A stretch of DNA of 37,399 nucleotides from Candidatus Wallbacteria bacterium (lineage in GTDB: Bacteria > Muiribacteriota > JAQTZZ01): the NCBI GenBank assembly GCA_028687545.1, contig JAQTZZ010000037.1, positions 1 to 37,399 of the forward strand, given 5' to 3'. The notes beneath the pieces were generated by a model, which saw only the letters and a list, made by a program, of their open reading frames with translations, was not told the DNA's origin and did no database searches. Below are positions 7,592-16,404 of this stretch, one piece after another. Numbering within the stretch: the first letter of the stretch is position 1; the number at the start of each line of letters is the position of its first letter. A program made the translations under genes and the position numbers.

Positions 7592-9634
7592 TTGCCAGTT
7601 CTCCTTAAACTGAAAGCGGATTGGATTTTTTTCCAAATGCGCATAATGCTGCTCATTTTCATTTTACTACTGTTATCTAAGACCTTAGTGATTGCATCCA
7701 CCCATTCTGCCCAGCTGGAACAGATGCTTTCAGAACGCACTGCACCGGGGACGGACTGGGACCGGAAAGTTCAGGTCATCAGCTGCTCACCCCAGTCTGA
7801 GAATGCAGTCGGGACTTTGAAAATCACTCTGAACGGTCTTCTGAAATGTGATAAAACTGATCCTCAGAAACTTCACAGACAGGGAATGCTGTCAGTTCAG
7901 TGCCTTGACCTCTGCTCAGTCGACAGCCTGGAACTTGAAACATCTGGAACCGTCAATTTCGACCTGGTTTCAATCTGCAGCAGGGACCTCTATGGAAACC
8001 GCTCCGAACTGCCTGTTCCAATAAAAAAAGAGAGCGGCAGTCTGGTGACCATCCTCAATCCATTGTTCAGCGAATATCTGCTCAACCAGGCCGGAAAATA
8101 CATCAGATCAGGAGTCGATGCCGTCTGCCTGCTCAACACGGGTATCCTGGGATCGGCGGTTTCAACCCGACCTGGAAGCGCTGGTTTTTCGTCCTGCGAG
8201 ATCAGCGCGTTTGAACAGCATCTTCTGGAGATCGGATTTAAAAATCTGCGCGATTACGTGACTTCGGTCTGCTTCCATGACAGGTGGCCTACGGCGGAAG
8301 TCCTTTTAGAGCACTGCAGTCCAGGTACTGATGATGACTTTGAAGTCACCGGGTTCCTGCGTTCCACAGGAGAGGTTTACGCTCCGGCACGAGAAATCGT
8401 TTTCAATGAATACAGGAAAAATCTGGAAAACCTGTACTTTCGGGAAACCTGCTCCCTGATCGCTGAGATCAGAAAAATAGCCATAAAATCAGGCGGAAAC
8501 GTAAAAATCCTCGCATCCATCCCTGGTCTGGGCGGCCACACCGGAATTTCCCCGCTCCAGTCGCTGGTGTTTGCTCCGCTGCTGGACGGACTTATCTATG
8601 AACTGGATCTTCCGCTCCCTGCAGATCAGATGAAGTTTCATTTTCTCTCGCCCGGAAAATTCGCTGCTTCCTATAAACTGGGCCGGGCAGTAACAGATGG
8701 GATAAACGCAGCCCTGCCGGGTGAGATCTATCATCCGTATCTCTCAAGGCGGGGCAGTTACAGTAATTATCTGAAACTCATGTTTTGCGAGGCTGCTTCC
8801 TGTCAGAGCAGTCTGATCCTGCCTGATTTTCCCTCTCCTACTGCGGGATTTAACGGTCTGGAGCAATACACGGCTTTCGTGCGCGACAATCGCTGGATTT
8901 ATGAAGGCAGCACCTGCCGGAATCGGCTGGCGGTTTTATACTCCAATCAATCAGTGCTGCAGGATCCTGACGCCCATTTTTCCTATCTGGGAATCAGCCA
9001 GGCCCTCACAGAGCTTAATCTCCAGTTCGATACCATCTATAGCACAGACGAGCGTTTCAGCCGGGATGAGCTTCTTTTCCTGGGGTCCTATGAATGCCTG
9101 ATCGTTCCTTCCTCAGTCAGCCTCACTAAAAACCAGTATCAGGCTCTGCACGATTTCCTGCTCTCAGGAAAAAAAGTATTTTTTACCAATCTTAGAGAAG
9201 AGCGATTCAAGCATTTCAAGAATGCCTTGTCACTTCCTGATTTAGGTCTTTCCTATCTCGAGGGAGACAGAGCTGCAGCACTCCAGGAAATAAAGATGTC
9301 GCTCTGGGATGCTCCCAGGCCGTATCTGACGGTCTCAGCCCGGGATATCACCGTATTTCGTCATTTCAAGCCGGATCTGAACTCTCTTTGTGTGCATTTT
9401 TTGAATTATCAATACAACCCTGACTCCGACAGCTGTGCCTGCCGGAATTTTCTGCAGGCCGAGATCGAACTGCCGGATTACTTTTGTTCCTGCTGGAAAG
9501 TGGAATACTACAGGCCTGAAAGCCTGTTCCCTGAACCGCTTCCTTTCACCAGAGAGGGTAATCTCGTGAAATTCACACTTCCCTCGTTGAATCTTTATGG
9601 TGTGGCAGTGATCAGTCTGGTTCACTGTAAATGA
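7592..9634 (+). CDS. secreted protein with glycoside-hydrolase-like architecture
   Basis: 680 residues, starting at TTG with AGGAGG seven bases upstream (7579-7584), which decides this start. A hydrophobic segment at about 17-35 (MLLIFILLLLSKTLVIA) is a signal peptide or anchor. The C-terminal third (about 440-560) looks like the trimerisation/amidotransferase-like domain of GH42-type enzymes: RLAVLYSNQSV, then YECLIVPSSVSLTKNQYQAL and LLSGKKVFF. The middle (about 150-420) alternates strands and helices as a TIM barrel would, with a conserved-looking LIYELDLPLP strand. I cannot name catalytic residues, so activity on a sugar is inference. It lies 41 bases behind the STAND gene with no terminator between, so it may be cotranscribed. 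It is rich in cysteine. No terminator is visible downstream. Confidence 0.5.
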   Translation: MPVLLKLKADWIFFQMRIMLLIFILLLLSKTLVIASTHSAQLEQMLSERTAPGTDWDRKVQVISCSPQSENAVGTLKITLNGLLKCDKTDPQKLHRQGMLSVQCLDLCSVDSLELETSGTVNFDLVSICSRDLYGNRSELPVPIKKESGSLVTILNPLFSEYLLNQAGKYIRSGVDAVCLLNTGILGSAVSTRPGSAGFSSCEISAFEQHLLEIGFKNLRDYVTSVCFHDRWPTAEVLLEHCSPGTDDDFEVTGFLRSTGEVYAPAREIVFNEYRKNLENLYFRETCSLIAEIRKIAIKSGGNVKILASIPGLGGHTGISPLQSLVFAPLLDGLIYELDLPLPADQMKFHFLSPGKFAASYKLGRAVTDGINAALPGEIYHPYLSRRGSYSNYLKLMFCEAASCQSSLILPDFPSPTAGFNGLEQYTAFVRDNRWIYEGSTCRNRLAVLYSNQSVLQDPDAHFSYLGISQALTELNLQFDTIYSTDERFSRDELLFLGSYECLIVPSSVSLTKNQYQALHDFLLSGKKVFFTNLREERFKHFKNALSLPDLGLSYLEGDRAAALQEIKMSLWDAPRPYLTVSARDITVFRHFKPDLNSLCVHFLNYQYNPDSDSCACRNFLQAEIELPDYFCSCWKVEYYRPESLFPEPLPFTREGNLVKFTLPSLNLYGVAVISLVHCK

Positions 9635-9665
9635 TATTCAATACATCACTTACTCACCGCATGAA

Positions 9666-9697
9666 GTTGGTAAGTTAGTATGTTGGTAGGTTTGTAT
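9666..9697 (+). repeat. two imperfect 16-bp tandem repeats
   Basis: The units gttggtaagttagtat and gttggtaggtttgtat follow each other directly and differ at 2 of 16 positions. They fill most of the gap between two convergent genes. There is no hairpin and no T-run, so this is not a standard terminator. Confidence 0.6.
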
Positions 9698-9721
9698 GTA
9701 AGGAAACAATTCCGGGCATCT

Positions 9722-12070
9722 TTACAATTCAACAATCGTCTTCCCTTTTCCGCCTTCTCCAAGCGGTGCTTCGTAAAACCTCTTGACAGTTCTGTCTTCT
9801 CCGAGATAATCCCAGATAGCCCTCCGTAAAATCATTTCTCCCACTCCATGGATTATCTCTACTTTCCTGCCATCCACTGCCACGGCATCTGAAAGAAGGC
9901 TCCGGACCATTTCAATGGCTTCCTCGACCCTTTTCCCGCGTACATCCAGATTCCCCCGGAAAGACATTTTTTTCCGCAGCAATCCAGTGCCGTCGGAAAA
10001 ACCCAAAGGCTTATCCTTTTTCCCCAGTATTTCCAGCACATCGTTCCTTGCGCACTGGAACTTGAGATTCTCCACCAGCACATCCAGCATTTCTCCGCTG
10101 ATTCCCACTATCTCCCCGGGACTCGTTACATTCCTGATTTTTACCATCAGTCCTGTTTCCAGCTCCCGCGGGTGCGGGAGAACGTCGGCTTCCCTGCGCA
10201 ACTGTTCCCTGGCCTGTTTGACTTTTCCACGAAGAATATGTTCACCTTTACCTTTGCTTTCAGCCACAATTTCAAGCTCCAGTCTCAATTCTTCCAGCAC
10301 TCTGTCCAGTTCCACTTCCTTGCGGCTCATCAGATCTGCGATCCGTTTCTTCTCGGTTTTTTTAAGTTCCCCCAGTTCCTGCTCGAGTTTAAGTCTGAGT
10401 TCTTCCGCTTTTTTCAGCTCCAGGTCCTTTTCGCGCTCCATCTGTGCCAGATTGCTCAGTTTCTCCTTCAGTTCAGTGACTTTGGCCTGATAATCGATCA
10501 GATCCACTTCCAGGAGACTTTTGGCGCGGCTGACTATTTTAGCAGGCAGGCCGTATTTCTCGGCCATTACCAGTCCGAAAGAAAATCCGGGTTCTCCATA
10601 AATGATCCTGTATGTAGGTTCCAGGCTCAATATGTCAAAATGCAGCGAGGCATTGCAGATTTCAGCTCTCGTTTCCGCAAGCTCAATCACCTGCCTGTAA
10701 TGCGTCGTCACGACTGCCAGGCAGCCCCTGTCAGCCAGTTCCTCAAGCAGAGCACAGGACAGGGCTTGAGATTCATCCGGTGAAGACCCGGCCCCGATTT
10801 CATCGATCAGGACAAGGCTGTCGGCTGTAACCTTTTCAAGGATCTGCCTGATCCGCACCAGATGCGCGCTGAAAGTGGACAGACTGTTTTCAATGCTCTG
10901 CCTGTCCCCGATATCAATCAGCACTTCATCAAAAAAACCGAGTTCCGCCTGTTTCGCATTGACCGGAATGCCTGAAAGCCCAAGATAGGATTGAAGCCCG
11001 AATGTCTTGAGGGCTACAGTTTTTCCCCCGGCATTGGGTCCGGACAGCACCAGTATCTTGTATTTTTCGCCCAGATAAAGATTCTGGGGTACCGGATTCC
11101 CCTTGATCAGAGGATGTACTGCTTCCAGAAGTGTCACTCCCTTGCGGTCGGTCATCTGTGGAATCACGGCCTTCACCGACCACAGATAGGAGGTCAGCCC
11201 CTGAAGCAGTTCCCAGTAGGCAAGCAGTTCCTGGTTTCTGGCCAGTTCAGCCTGGTGACTCCTGAGATAATCAGTGAATTCAAGCAGAATCCTCCTGATT
11301 TCCCGCTCCTCAGACAGCTCAAGTTCCCGCAGGTTGTTGTTCATCTGAAGGGCTTCCAGCGGCTCCATGAATACGCTCTCCCTGCTTGCGGACTCGTCAT
11401 GGATCACACCCGGAAATTTATGCTTGAATTCTTTCTTCACCAGCACCACTTTACGGCCGTTGCGCACAGTGATGATCTTATCCTGGAACATGTCGGTAAA
11501 ATCATGATTGCGAAAATAATGCTGATAAAACTTTTCCAGTTCAGAAGAAAGGCTCCTGATTTCATTCCTGACCTGGCGAAGCTCAGGAGTGGCATCATCC
11601 CTCAGCTCTCCGTATTGATTCAGTAATCTGGAAAGCCGCTTGCTGATCTCTTCACCGATAAACAGTTCCGTAAAGGTGCAACGCAGCGCAGGATACTGTT
11701 CATTTTCGCGAAAAAAGCCCATGATCTCGCCGACCAGCCTGAAATTATCTCTAAGCACGGATAGATCACTCACTTCCAGCACGAAATTTCCAATTTCCAG
11801 ATTTTTCAACCCTTCGATCCGCCTGGCTGTGTTCTGCGTAACCCGCCCCTTTCCGGAAAACATGTCGCTCATTTCTGTCAGCCTGGAAAAGTGGGAGACC
11901 AGCTCAGCCCGCTCGAAAAATGGTTTGAGTTCGTCCAGATATGGATGAGTAATCTCGGCGCAATGCCGTTTGATCATCTCTATTACGCTGTCCACGCCAA
12001 GGTCGCGTTCCAGATCAGTGTGCACAATAACCTCGTCCTGCTTGTTCAATTTCAGGTAATTATAATCCAA
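9722..12070 (-). CDS. mutS2: MutS2 endonuclease/ATPase
   Basis: 782-residue MutS2. Members suppress homologous recombination, and in some bacteria act on collided or stalled ribosomes. Visible parts are the MutS core and clamp helices, Walker A GPNAGGKT (344-351), Walker B LVLIDEIGAGSS, a long Lys/Glu/Leu-rich coiled coil (about 520-640), and a C-terminal Smr domain (about 705-782) with the LDVRG and HGVG motifs of the Smr nuclease. The end GKTIVEL is typical. The TTG at 12070 has AGGA directly abutting it. The GTG at 12025 has GAGG at better spacing and would give 767 residues, beginning close to where MutS2 homologues normally start, so the true start may be there. It lies 29 bases behind queG on the same strand and is probably cotranscribed with it. 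Confidence 0.93.
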   Translation of the reverse strand: MDYNYLKLNKQDEVIVHTDLERDLGVDSVIEMIKRHCAEITHPYLDELKPFFERAELVSHFSRLTEMSDMFSGKGRVTQNTARRIEGLKNLEIGNFVLEVSDLSVLRDNFRLVGEIMGFFRENEQYPALRCTFTELFIGEEISKRLSRLLNQYGELRDDATPELRQVRNEIRSLSSELEKFYQHYFRNHDFTDMFQDKIITVRNGRKVVLVKKEFKHKFPGVIHDESASRESVFMEPLEALQMNNNLRELELSEEREIRRILLEFTDYLRSHQAELARNQELLAYWELLQGLTSYLWSVKAVIPQMTDRKGVTLLEAVHPLIKGNPVPQNLYLGEKYKILVLSGPNAGGKTVALKTFGLQSYLGLSGIPVNAKQAELGFFDEVLIDIGDRQSIENSLSTFSAHLVRIRQILEKVTADSLVLIDEIGAGSSPDESQALSCALLEELADRGCLAVVTTHYRQVIELAETRAEICNASLHFDILSLEPTYRIIYGEPGFSFGLVMAEKYGLPAKIVSRAKSLLEVDLIDYQAKVTELKEKLSNLAQMEREKDLELKKAEELRLKLEQELGELKKTEKKRIADLMSRKEVELDRVLEELRLELEIVAESKGKGEHILRGKVKQAREQLRREADVLPHPRELETGLMVKIRNVTSPGEIVGISGEMLDVLVENLKFQCARNDVLEILGKKDKPLGFSDGTGLLRKKMSFRGNLDVRGKRVEEAIEMVRSLLSDAVAVDGRKVEIIHGVGEMILRRAIWDYLGEDRTVKRFYEAPLGEGGKGKTIVEL

Positions 12071-12099
12071 TCCTGCGTGTTTGTCAGGGTTTTTTGACC

Positions 12100-13125
12100 T
12101 TATTTTCGTATGTTTTGAAGCCGTGCCATTGCCCAGTCACAGGCATCCATCATGATTTCGCAATCCCGGTTATCGGCAAATCTGCTGATTATTTCAAAGG
12201 CAGCAGGGCATTGAGAATTTCCCAGAGCTAAAACTGCATTCCTCTGCAATGCCTCTTTCTTGCGCCTCTGCCCGATCTGATTGGCACCATATACTTTTTG
12301 GAATTCTTCGTCACTCATTAAAAGGACTGCTTTCAAATCAACCGGAACTTCGATCGCACCCGGCAGATTCTGATGAGAATTGATTACACCTTTGTTAAAC
12401 GGGCAGACATAAAGGCAGATACTGCATCCGTAAAAGCGGTCACCCCAAATCGATTTAAGTTCGTCCGGAACTGATTTGAAATTCTCAGTCACTCCCTGCA
12501 GGCATTTGAATACATTGACCTGATAAGGGGCTTCGATTGCTCCGGTAGGGCAACTGTCGATGCATTTTCTGCAGCCTGATGCTTCGCAGGGGTTGGAAAG
12601 GGGCTCATCTCTTTCAATGAACAGATCTGTTACCAGAAGTCCCAGAACCACCCAGGCTCCAAATTCCCTGGTCATGATCACTCCGTTTCTTCCATACCAT
12701 CCCAGGCCGGCGCGGGCTGCGAATTCCTTTTCCCTGAGTTCCCCATAACAGCTCTGGCAATAAAATCCATGGCTTCCTGTTTCTTTTCCGATGAATTCGG
12801 CTAAAGTCTTAAGCTTATCTTCCAGAGCCTGGTAATAATCAGCATGAGTATATGGTGAAACACGTCCCTTCAACGGGACTGAAGGAGCAAACACTTTTTC
12901 GGTAAAGTAATTCAAGGCACCGACAATCACAGTTTGTGCGCCTGGCAGCTTGCCTTCAGGCGTACACTTTTTCCAGATCTTTCCGGGCGCGATGGGGAAG
13001 TAGCTGATACCGGCTCTTTTCGAAAGTTCAAGCTGAGTCCGTTCCAATACAGAGGCATCGGTAAAACCGATCTTGTCGATCTTGAGTTCTCCGGCTTTTT
13101 CGATGATCAGTTTTTTCAGATTCAT
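12100..13125 (-). CDS. queG: epoxyqueuosine reductase QueG
   Basis: Last step of queuosine synthesis, the reduction of epoxyqueuosine to queuosine in tRNA, using cobalamin and two 4Fe-4S clusters. The 341-residue protein has the QueG core AARAGLGWYGRNG, followed by two ferredoxin-like cysteine sets, CEASGCRKCIDSCPTG (about residue 180) and YGCSICLYVCPFN (about 235). The C-terminal HEAT-like segment (LQRNAVLALGN) is the part that contacts tRNA in known QueG. Length is typical. ATG start with an AGAAGAA stretch upstream. It is the first gene of a probable queG-mutS2 pair, divergent from the DUF2284-murG block. No other queuosine gene is in this window. Confidence 0.9.
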   Translation of the reverse strand: MNLKKLIIEKAGELKIDKIGFTDASVLERTQLELSKRAGISYFPIAPGKIWKKCTPEGKLPGAQTVIVGALNYFTEKVFAPSVPLKGRVSPYTHADYYQALEDKLKTLAEFIGKETGSHGFYCQSCYGELREKEFAARAGLGWYGRNGVIMTREFGAWVVLGLLVTDLFIERDEPLSNPCEASGCRKCIDSCPTGAIEAPYQVNVFKCLQGVTENFKSVPDELKSIWGDRFYGCSICLYVCPFNKGVINSHQNLPGAIEVPVDLKAVLLMSDEEFQKVYGANQIGQRRKKEALQRNAVLALGNSQCPAAFEIISRFADNRDCEIMMDACDWAMARLQNIRK

Positions 13126-13217
13126 TTCTTCTAATCTTACTCAAGTTTGGCTGATTTTCAAATCAATCACCTGTTAACTTAGCGGTGTGCCTGTATCTGA
13201 AGCTGTAGCTGTTTGAT

Positions 13218-13246
13218 TTGACATTCCTCAGTTAATTAATTAGCCT
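13218..13246 (+). promoter_or_regulatory. probable sigma-70-type promoter of the DUF2284-mur-fts block
   Basis: A perfect TTGACA (13218-13223) is followed after 17 bases by TAGCCT (13241-13246), which keeps the T1, A2 and T6 positions of a -10. This would start transcription about 20 bases before the DUF2284 ATG. The -10 is imperfect. Confidence 0.4.
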
Positions 13247-13272
13247 TTCAACATCCAATTTCAGGGGGAATC

Positions 13273-13776
13273 ATGGTAAAGGTATATTCCAAATTCCTGC
13301 TGCTTGCTAAAAAGCTGGGCGCGCAGAACGCCAAAATAATCAGGCCCGGCACTGTCAAAACCGCGGCCTGGGTCGGATTCAAGTGCAGATTCGGCTGCGG
13401 CGGGTATAATTCAAACCTCTGCTGCCCCCCGCATACACCTACTTATGATGAAACCCAGGCAGTCCTCTCATCTTACAAGACAGCCATGCTGATCCATTGC
13501 GGACCGGATTCACATCCCACCGAAATCGTGGTCAAGCTGGAACGGGAGATGTTCCTGGCCGGTTATTACAAAGCATTCGGGCTGGGAGCAGGTCCCTGCT
13601 TTGCCTGCCGTCCCTGCAATCTCAAAAAATGCATAAATCCGGAAACTTCCAGGCCTTCCCTGGAATCCTGCGGCATCGATGTGTACGAAACCGTCAGAAC
13701 CAACGGTTTTCCAATCAAAGTAGCGGAGCAGGAAAATTCAGAAGTCAACTACTATGGCCTGCTGCTGATCGAATGA
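13273..13776 (+). CDS. DUF2284 family metal-binding protein
   Basis: 167 residues of the DUF2284 family, predicted metal binders of unknown function. The cysteines form two groups: FKCRFGCGGYNSNLCCPP (about residues 37-54) and GPCFACRPCNLKKC (about 112-125), with one more in LESCGIDV. These spacings suggest one or two Fe-S clusters or zinc sites. ATG start with AGGGGG a few bases upstream. The stop codon overlaps the murG start in an ATGA arrangement, so translation of murG is likely coupled to this gene. Why a metal-binding protein leads a cell-wall operon is unclear. It may be an accident of operon fusion. Confidence 0.85.
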   Translation: MVKVYSKFLLLAKKLGAQNAKIIRPGTVKTAAWVGFKCRFGCGGYNSNLCCPPHTPTYDETQAVLSSYKTAMLIHCGPDSHPTEIVVKLEREMFLAGYYKAFGLGAGPCFACRPCNLKKCINPETSRPSLESCGIDVYETVRTNGFPIKVAEQENSEVNYYGLLLIE

Positions 13777-14843
13777 GCCATCCATCCGGAACCGTCATTA
13801 TCAGCGGAGGCGGCACTGGCGGGCACTTCTACCCTGCGCTTGCCATCGCAGGTTTTCTGCGTGACTCAGGATATGATGTCAGATACATCGGCGCAAAACG
13901 CGGGATTGAAGCTGAAAAATTAGCCAAAGCCCCTTTTCCCTGTTACTTTCTTAACGCCTTCGGCTGGAACAGAAAATTTCTGACCATTTTCAAGTCCATC
14001 TTTTTCCTGGTCTACAACATCTTTCTGTCTGCCATGATCATCCGGAAGGCTGATCCGGAGTTTGTGATCATCACAGGCGGCTATGCCTCGCTCTCCTCAG
14101 GGTTAGCTGCTGCGATCCTAGGCAGAAAACTCTATATCCAGGAACAGAATGCCTTTCCAGGACTCACCAACAGGATCCTCTATTTTGCGGCTGCAAAAAT
14201 TTTCCTCGGATTCCCCCTCTCCGCCTTCCCTTTTCCATTCAATCTGCATTCGGCAGCAAGCAAACTGATCCTGTCCTTCAATCCTGTCCGTCCTGAATTT
14301 CAGGAGGGTCCTTTCGAAAGACCGAAGCATGTTTTTTTTGTGGGCGGTTCTCAAGGCTCACAGGCTATCAACGATATTTTTCTCAGATCCAAAGAAATTC
14401 TTCTTTCCAGAGGCTATTCCATCACCCTGGCCTGCGGGATACGATACTACGATGCTTTCAAATCTCAGGCCTGCGACAAGATCACAGTCAAACCATATTC
14501 CGAGAAAATCTGGGAAGATCTCAGATCCTGCAGATTCGTGGTCAGCCGCTGCGGAGCGAGTTCACTGGCAGAGCTGATCCGCACTTCCACGGTTTCGGTA
14601 CTTGTCCCATACAGGATTTCCGCAAATAATCATCAGTGGCACAACGCCCAGGTTCTGGAGCGCCGGATGGCTGCCATCAGCGTGGACGAGTCAGAGCTCG
14701 ATAAAATTGACTGGATCTCTCTTTTCAACGGACTTGAGAGCAGGTATAATGAATACGCGAAAAACATCGCCGCTCTCCGGATGAAATCACTGGATCGGGA
14801 TTTTTTCCAAGTTTTTGTGGAAATTCTGGGCCTGAAGCCTTAA
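13773..14843 (+). CDS. murG: UDP-GlcNAc:lipid I N-acetylglucosaminyltransferase MurG
   Basis: Transfers GlcNAc from UDP-GlcNAc to lipid I to form lipid II on the inner face of the cytoplasmic membrane. The 356-residue protein shows the MurG hallmarks in order: the GGGTGGHFYPALAIA loop near the N-terminus, ITGGYASLSSGL, IQEQNAFPGLTNR (HEQN in most homologues), the GGSQGSQAIND loop at the start of the second GT-B domain, SRCGASSLAELI, and NNHQWHNAQVLE. I start it at the ATG overlapping the preceding stop codon (ATGA); the open frame runs upstream, but that part has no similarity to MurG. There is no clear Shine-Dalgarno sequence, in keeping with coupled translation. Confidence 0.93.
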   Translation: MSHPSGTVIISGGGTGGHFYPALAIAGFLRDSGYDVRYIGAKRGIEAEKLAKAPFPCYFLNAFGWNRKFLTIFKSIFFLVYNIFLSAMIIRKADPEFVIITGGYASLSSGLAAAILGRKLYIQEQNAFPGLTNRILYFAAAKIFLGFPLSAFPFPFNLHSAASKLILSFNPVRPEFQEGPFERPKHVFFVGGSQGSQAINDIFLRSKEILLSRGYSITLACGIRYYDAFKSQACDKITVKPYSEKIWEDLRSCRFVVSRCGASSLAELIRTSTVSVLVPYRISANNHQWHNAQVLERRMAAISVDESELDKIDWISLFNGLESRYNEYAKNIAALRMKSLDRDFFQVFVEILGLKP

Positions 14844-14882
14844 ATTTTAGATGCAATCAACTAAATTCGATTGGTGGTTAAA

Positions 14883-16262
14883 ATGCTGCAAGGAGTGAAA
14901 CACATCCATTTTATCGGTGTCGGTGGCTATGGCATGAGTGCTCTGGCTTTTCAGGCGTTGAGCAAAGGTCTCACAGTCACTGGTTCTGATCTCAAGCGAA
15001 ACAACCTTGTTCAGAAGCTCGAACCGCTGGGACTGAAATTTTTTCTCGGCCACAACGAAGGCAATCTTGTAGACCTGCAGATTGACATGGTGATCTTCTC
15101 CACTGCCATCAAAATGGACAATCCGGAACTGCATTACCTGAGAACCAAGGGAGTTCCGAGCCTTAGCCGCGGCGAAGCTCTAGGCCTGTTCTGCGCCGGA
15201 AAAAAAACCATCGCCATCGCAGGAACCCACGGTAAAACCACCACTACTTCCATGATTTCTCACATCCTGACTCATGCCAGATTTTCACCTACAGTGCTTG
15301 TGGGCGGGGAAATGCTTCTGGAAGATTCCAACGCCATAGCCGGCGACAGCGAATGGCTGGTGACGGAAGCGGACGAATCTGACGCCTCCTTTCTTTTCCT
15401 GAAACCATACATCTCGATTGTCACCAACATCGAAGAAGACCATATGGACTTCTATAAAAACAAAGCTGAGATCATCCGCAATTTCGAGAAATACATTTTC
15501 AGTACTTCAGATCTTTCAGTGCTGAATTTTGACGATCCGGCAATTTTCGAAAAATTCAGCAGCCTTGGAAAAAGAGTCAGTTTTTTTTCAGTCAAATCTG
15601 AAGATGCAGACTGGTTCGCTGGTGAGATCGAATTCCATGAATTTTCCTCATCATTCAGGCTTTTCTACCAGCACGCTCCAGTCGGACAGGTAAACCTGAT
15701 CATCCCTGGCCAGCACAATATTCAAAACGCACTGGCTGCAATTTCCGCAACCTCCAAAGCCGGTGTCTCTCTTCCGGTAATCATTGAGGCCCTGAGTACC
15801 TTCAAGGGTGTAGCGCGCAGAATTCAACTGCTGGCAGACAGGAACGGTATCAGAGTCTTTGACGACTATGCCCACCATCCCACGGAAATCAAAACAGTGC
15901 TTACAACTCTCCGGAAGAGCTATCCAGCTGAAAATCTGATCGCCGTTTTTCAACCACACCGCTTTTCGCGCTTCACCTATTTCCAGAAGCAGTTTCCTGA
16001 TGCACTGCTCCCTGCAGATCAAATCGTGGTCACCGGTATATACGGAGCAGGCGAAAAAAACACTGAAAACATTTCTTCAGAGATACTGATTCCGATTCTT
16101 GTGGAACATGGAAAGACCGCCATCTATTCTCAGAATGTTGAACAGCAGATTTTCGATTTTCATCACCGCCTGAAACGTGGAGATGTCATCGTAGCGCTGG
16201 GAGCCGGCAGCATCACTTATTTTGCGACAAAACTCGCAGAACTGGTGAACGGAAGCAACTGA
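14883..16262 (+). CDS. murC: UDP-N-acetylmuramate-L-alanine ligase MurC
   Basis: ATP-dependent addition of L-Ala to UDP-MurNAc in peptidoglycan precursor synthesis. The protein has 459 residues from the ATG at 14883, chosen over the in-frame TTG at 14871 because GGTGG sits just before it and because MLQGVKHIHFIGVGG is the normal MurC beginning. Motifs: IGVGGYGMSAL nucleotide fold, P-loop AGTHGKTTTT, TEADESD, NIEEDHMDFY, and the ligase C-domain motifs DDYAHHPTEI and FQPHRFSR. Length is normal. MurB, which usually follows MurC in this cluster, is absent; instead there are 142 bases with two palindromes before ftsQ. Confidence 0.95.
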   Translation: MLQGVKHIHFIGVGGYGMSALAFQALSKGLTVTGSDLKRNNLVQKLEPLGLKFFLGHNEGNLVDLQIDMVIFSTAIKMDNPELHYLRTKGVPSLSRGEALGLFCAGKKTIAIAGTHGKTTTTSMISHILTHARFSPTVLVGGEMLLEDSNAIAGDSEWLVTEADESDASFLFLKPYISIVTNIEEDHMDFYKNKAEIIRNFEKYIFSTSDLSVLNFDDPAIFEKFSSLGKRVSFFSVKSEDADWFAGEIEFHEFSSSFRLFYQHAPVGQVNLIIPGQHNIQNALAAISATSKAGVSLPVIIEALSTFKGVARRIQLLADRNGIRVFDDYAHHPTEIKTVLTTLRKSYPAENLIAVFQPHRFSRFTYFQKQFPDALLPADQIVVTGIYGAGEKNTENISSEILIPILVEHGKTAIYSQNVEQQIFDFHHRLKRGDVIVALGAGSITYFATKLAELVNGSN

Positions 16263-16264
16263 AA

Positions 16265-16347
16265 CATGGAACACTTTCAAAACCTCTCAATTTTCAGAAT
16301 TGACTTGTTCAACAGCTTTGCTGCCGGAGTTTTGCCAGTGTTCCATG
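16265..16347. repeat. long imperfect palindrome 1 (murC-ftsQ gap)
   Basis: The left arm 16265-16283 and right arm 16329-16347 pair over 19 bases with only two mismatched positions (catggaacact, two mismatches, caaaac). The loop of about 45 bases contains a smaller perfect stem, tcaatt/aattga. There is no T-run, so this is not a simple terminator. Confidence 0.75.
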
Positions 16348-16403
16348 AGCCTCTAACAAAATGTCATCCTGAACAGAGCCACTCTGCATTTTGTAAGAGG
16401 CTC
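16347..16403. repeat. long palindrome 2, sequestering the ftsQ ribosome-binding site
   Basis: The left arm 16347-16363 (gagcctctaacaaaatg) and right arm 16387-16403 pair over 17 bases with one mismatch around a 23-base loop. The right arm contains AGAGG (16396-16400), the only Shine-Dalgarno-like sequence before the ftsQ ATG at 16405. The loop begins tcatcctgaac, which recalls dispersed intergenic repeats known from other bacteria. It abuts palindrome 1. Confidence 0.75.
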
Positions 16404-16404
16404 A

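Noticed and set aside
9915-10490. Long plus-strand open frame opposite mutS2
   Set aside because: It is Ser-rich, has no ribosome-binding site or family resemblance, and is the antisense shadow of the mutS2 coiled coil.
13497-13772. N-terminal extension of the murG open frame
   Set aside because: It overlaps the DUF2284 gene in another frame and shows no MurG similarity. The ATG at the ATGA overlap fits the family start exactly.
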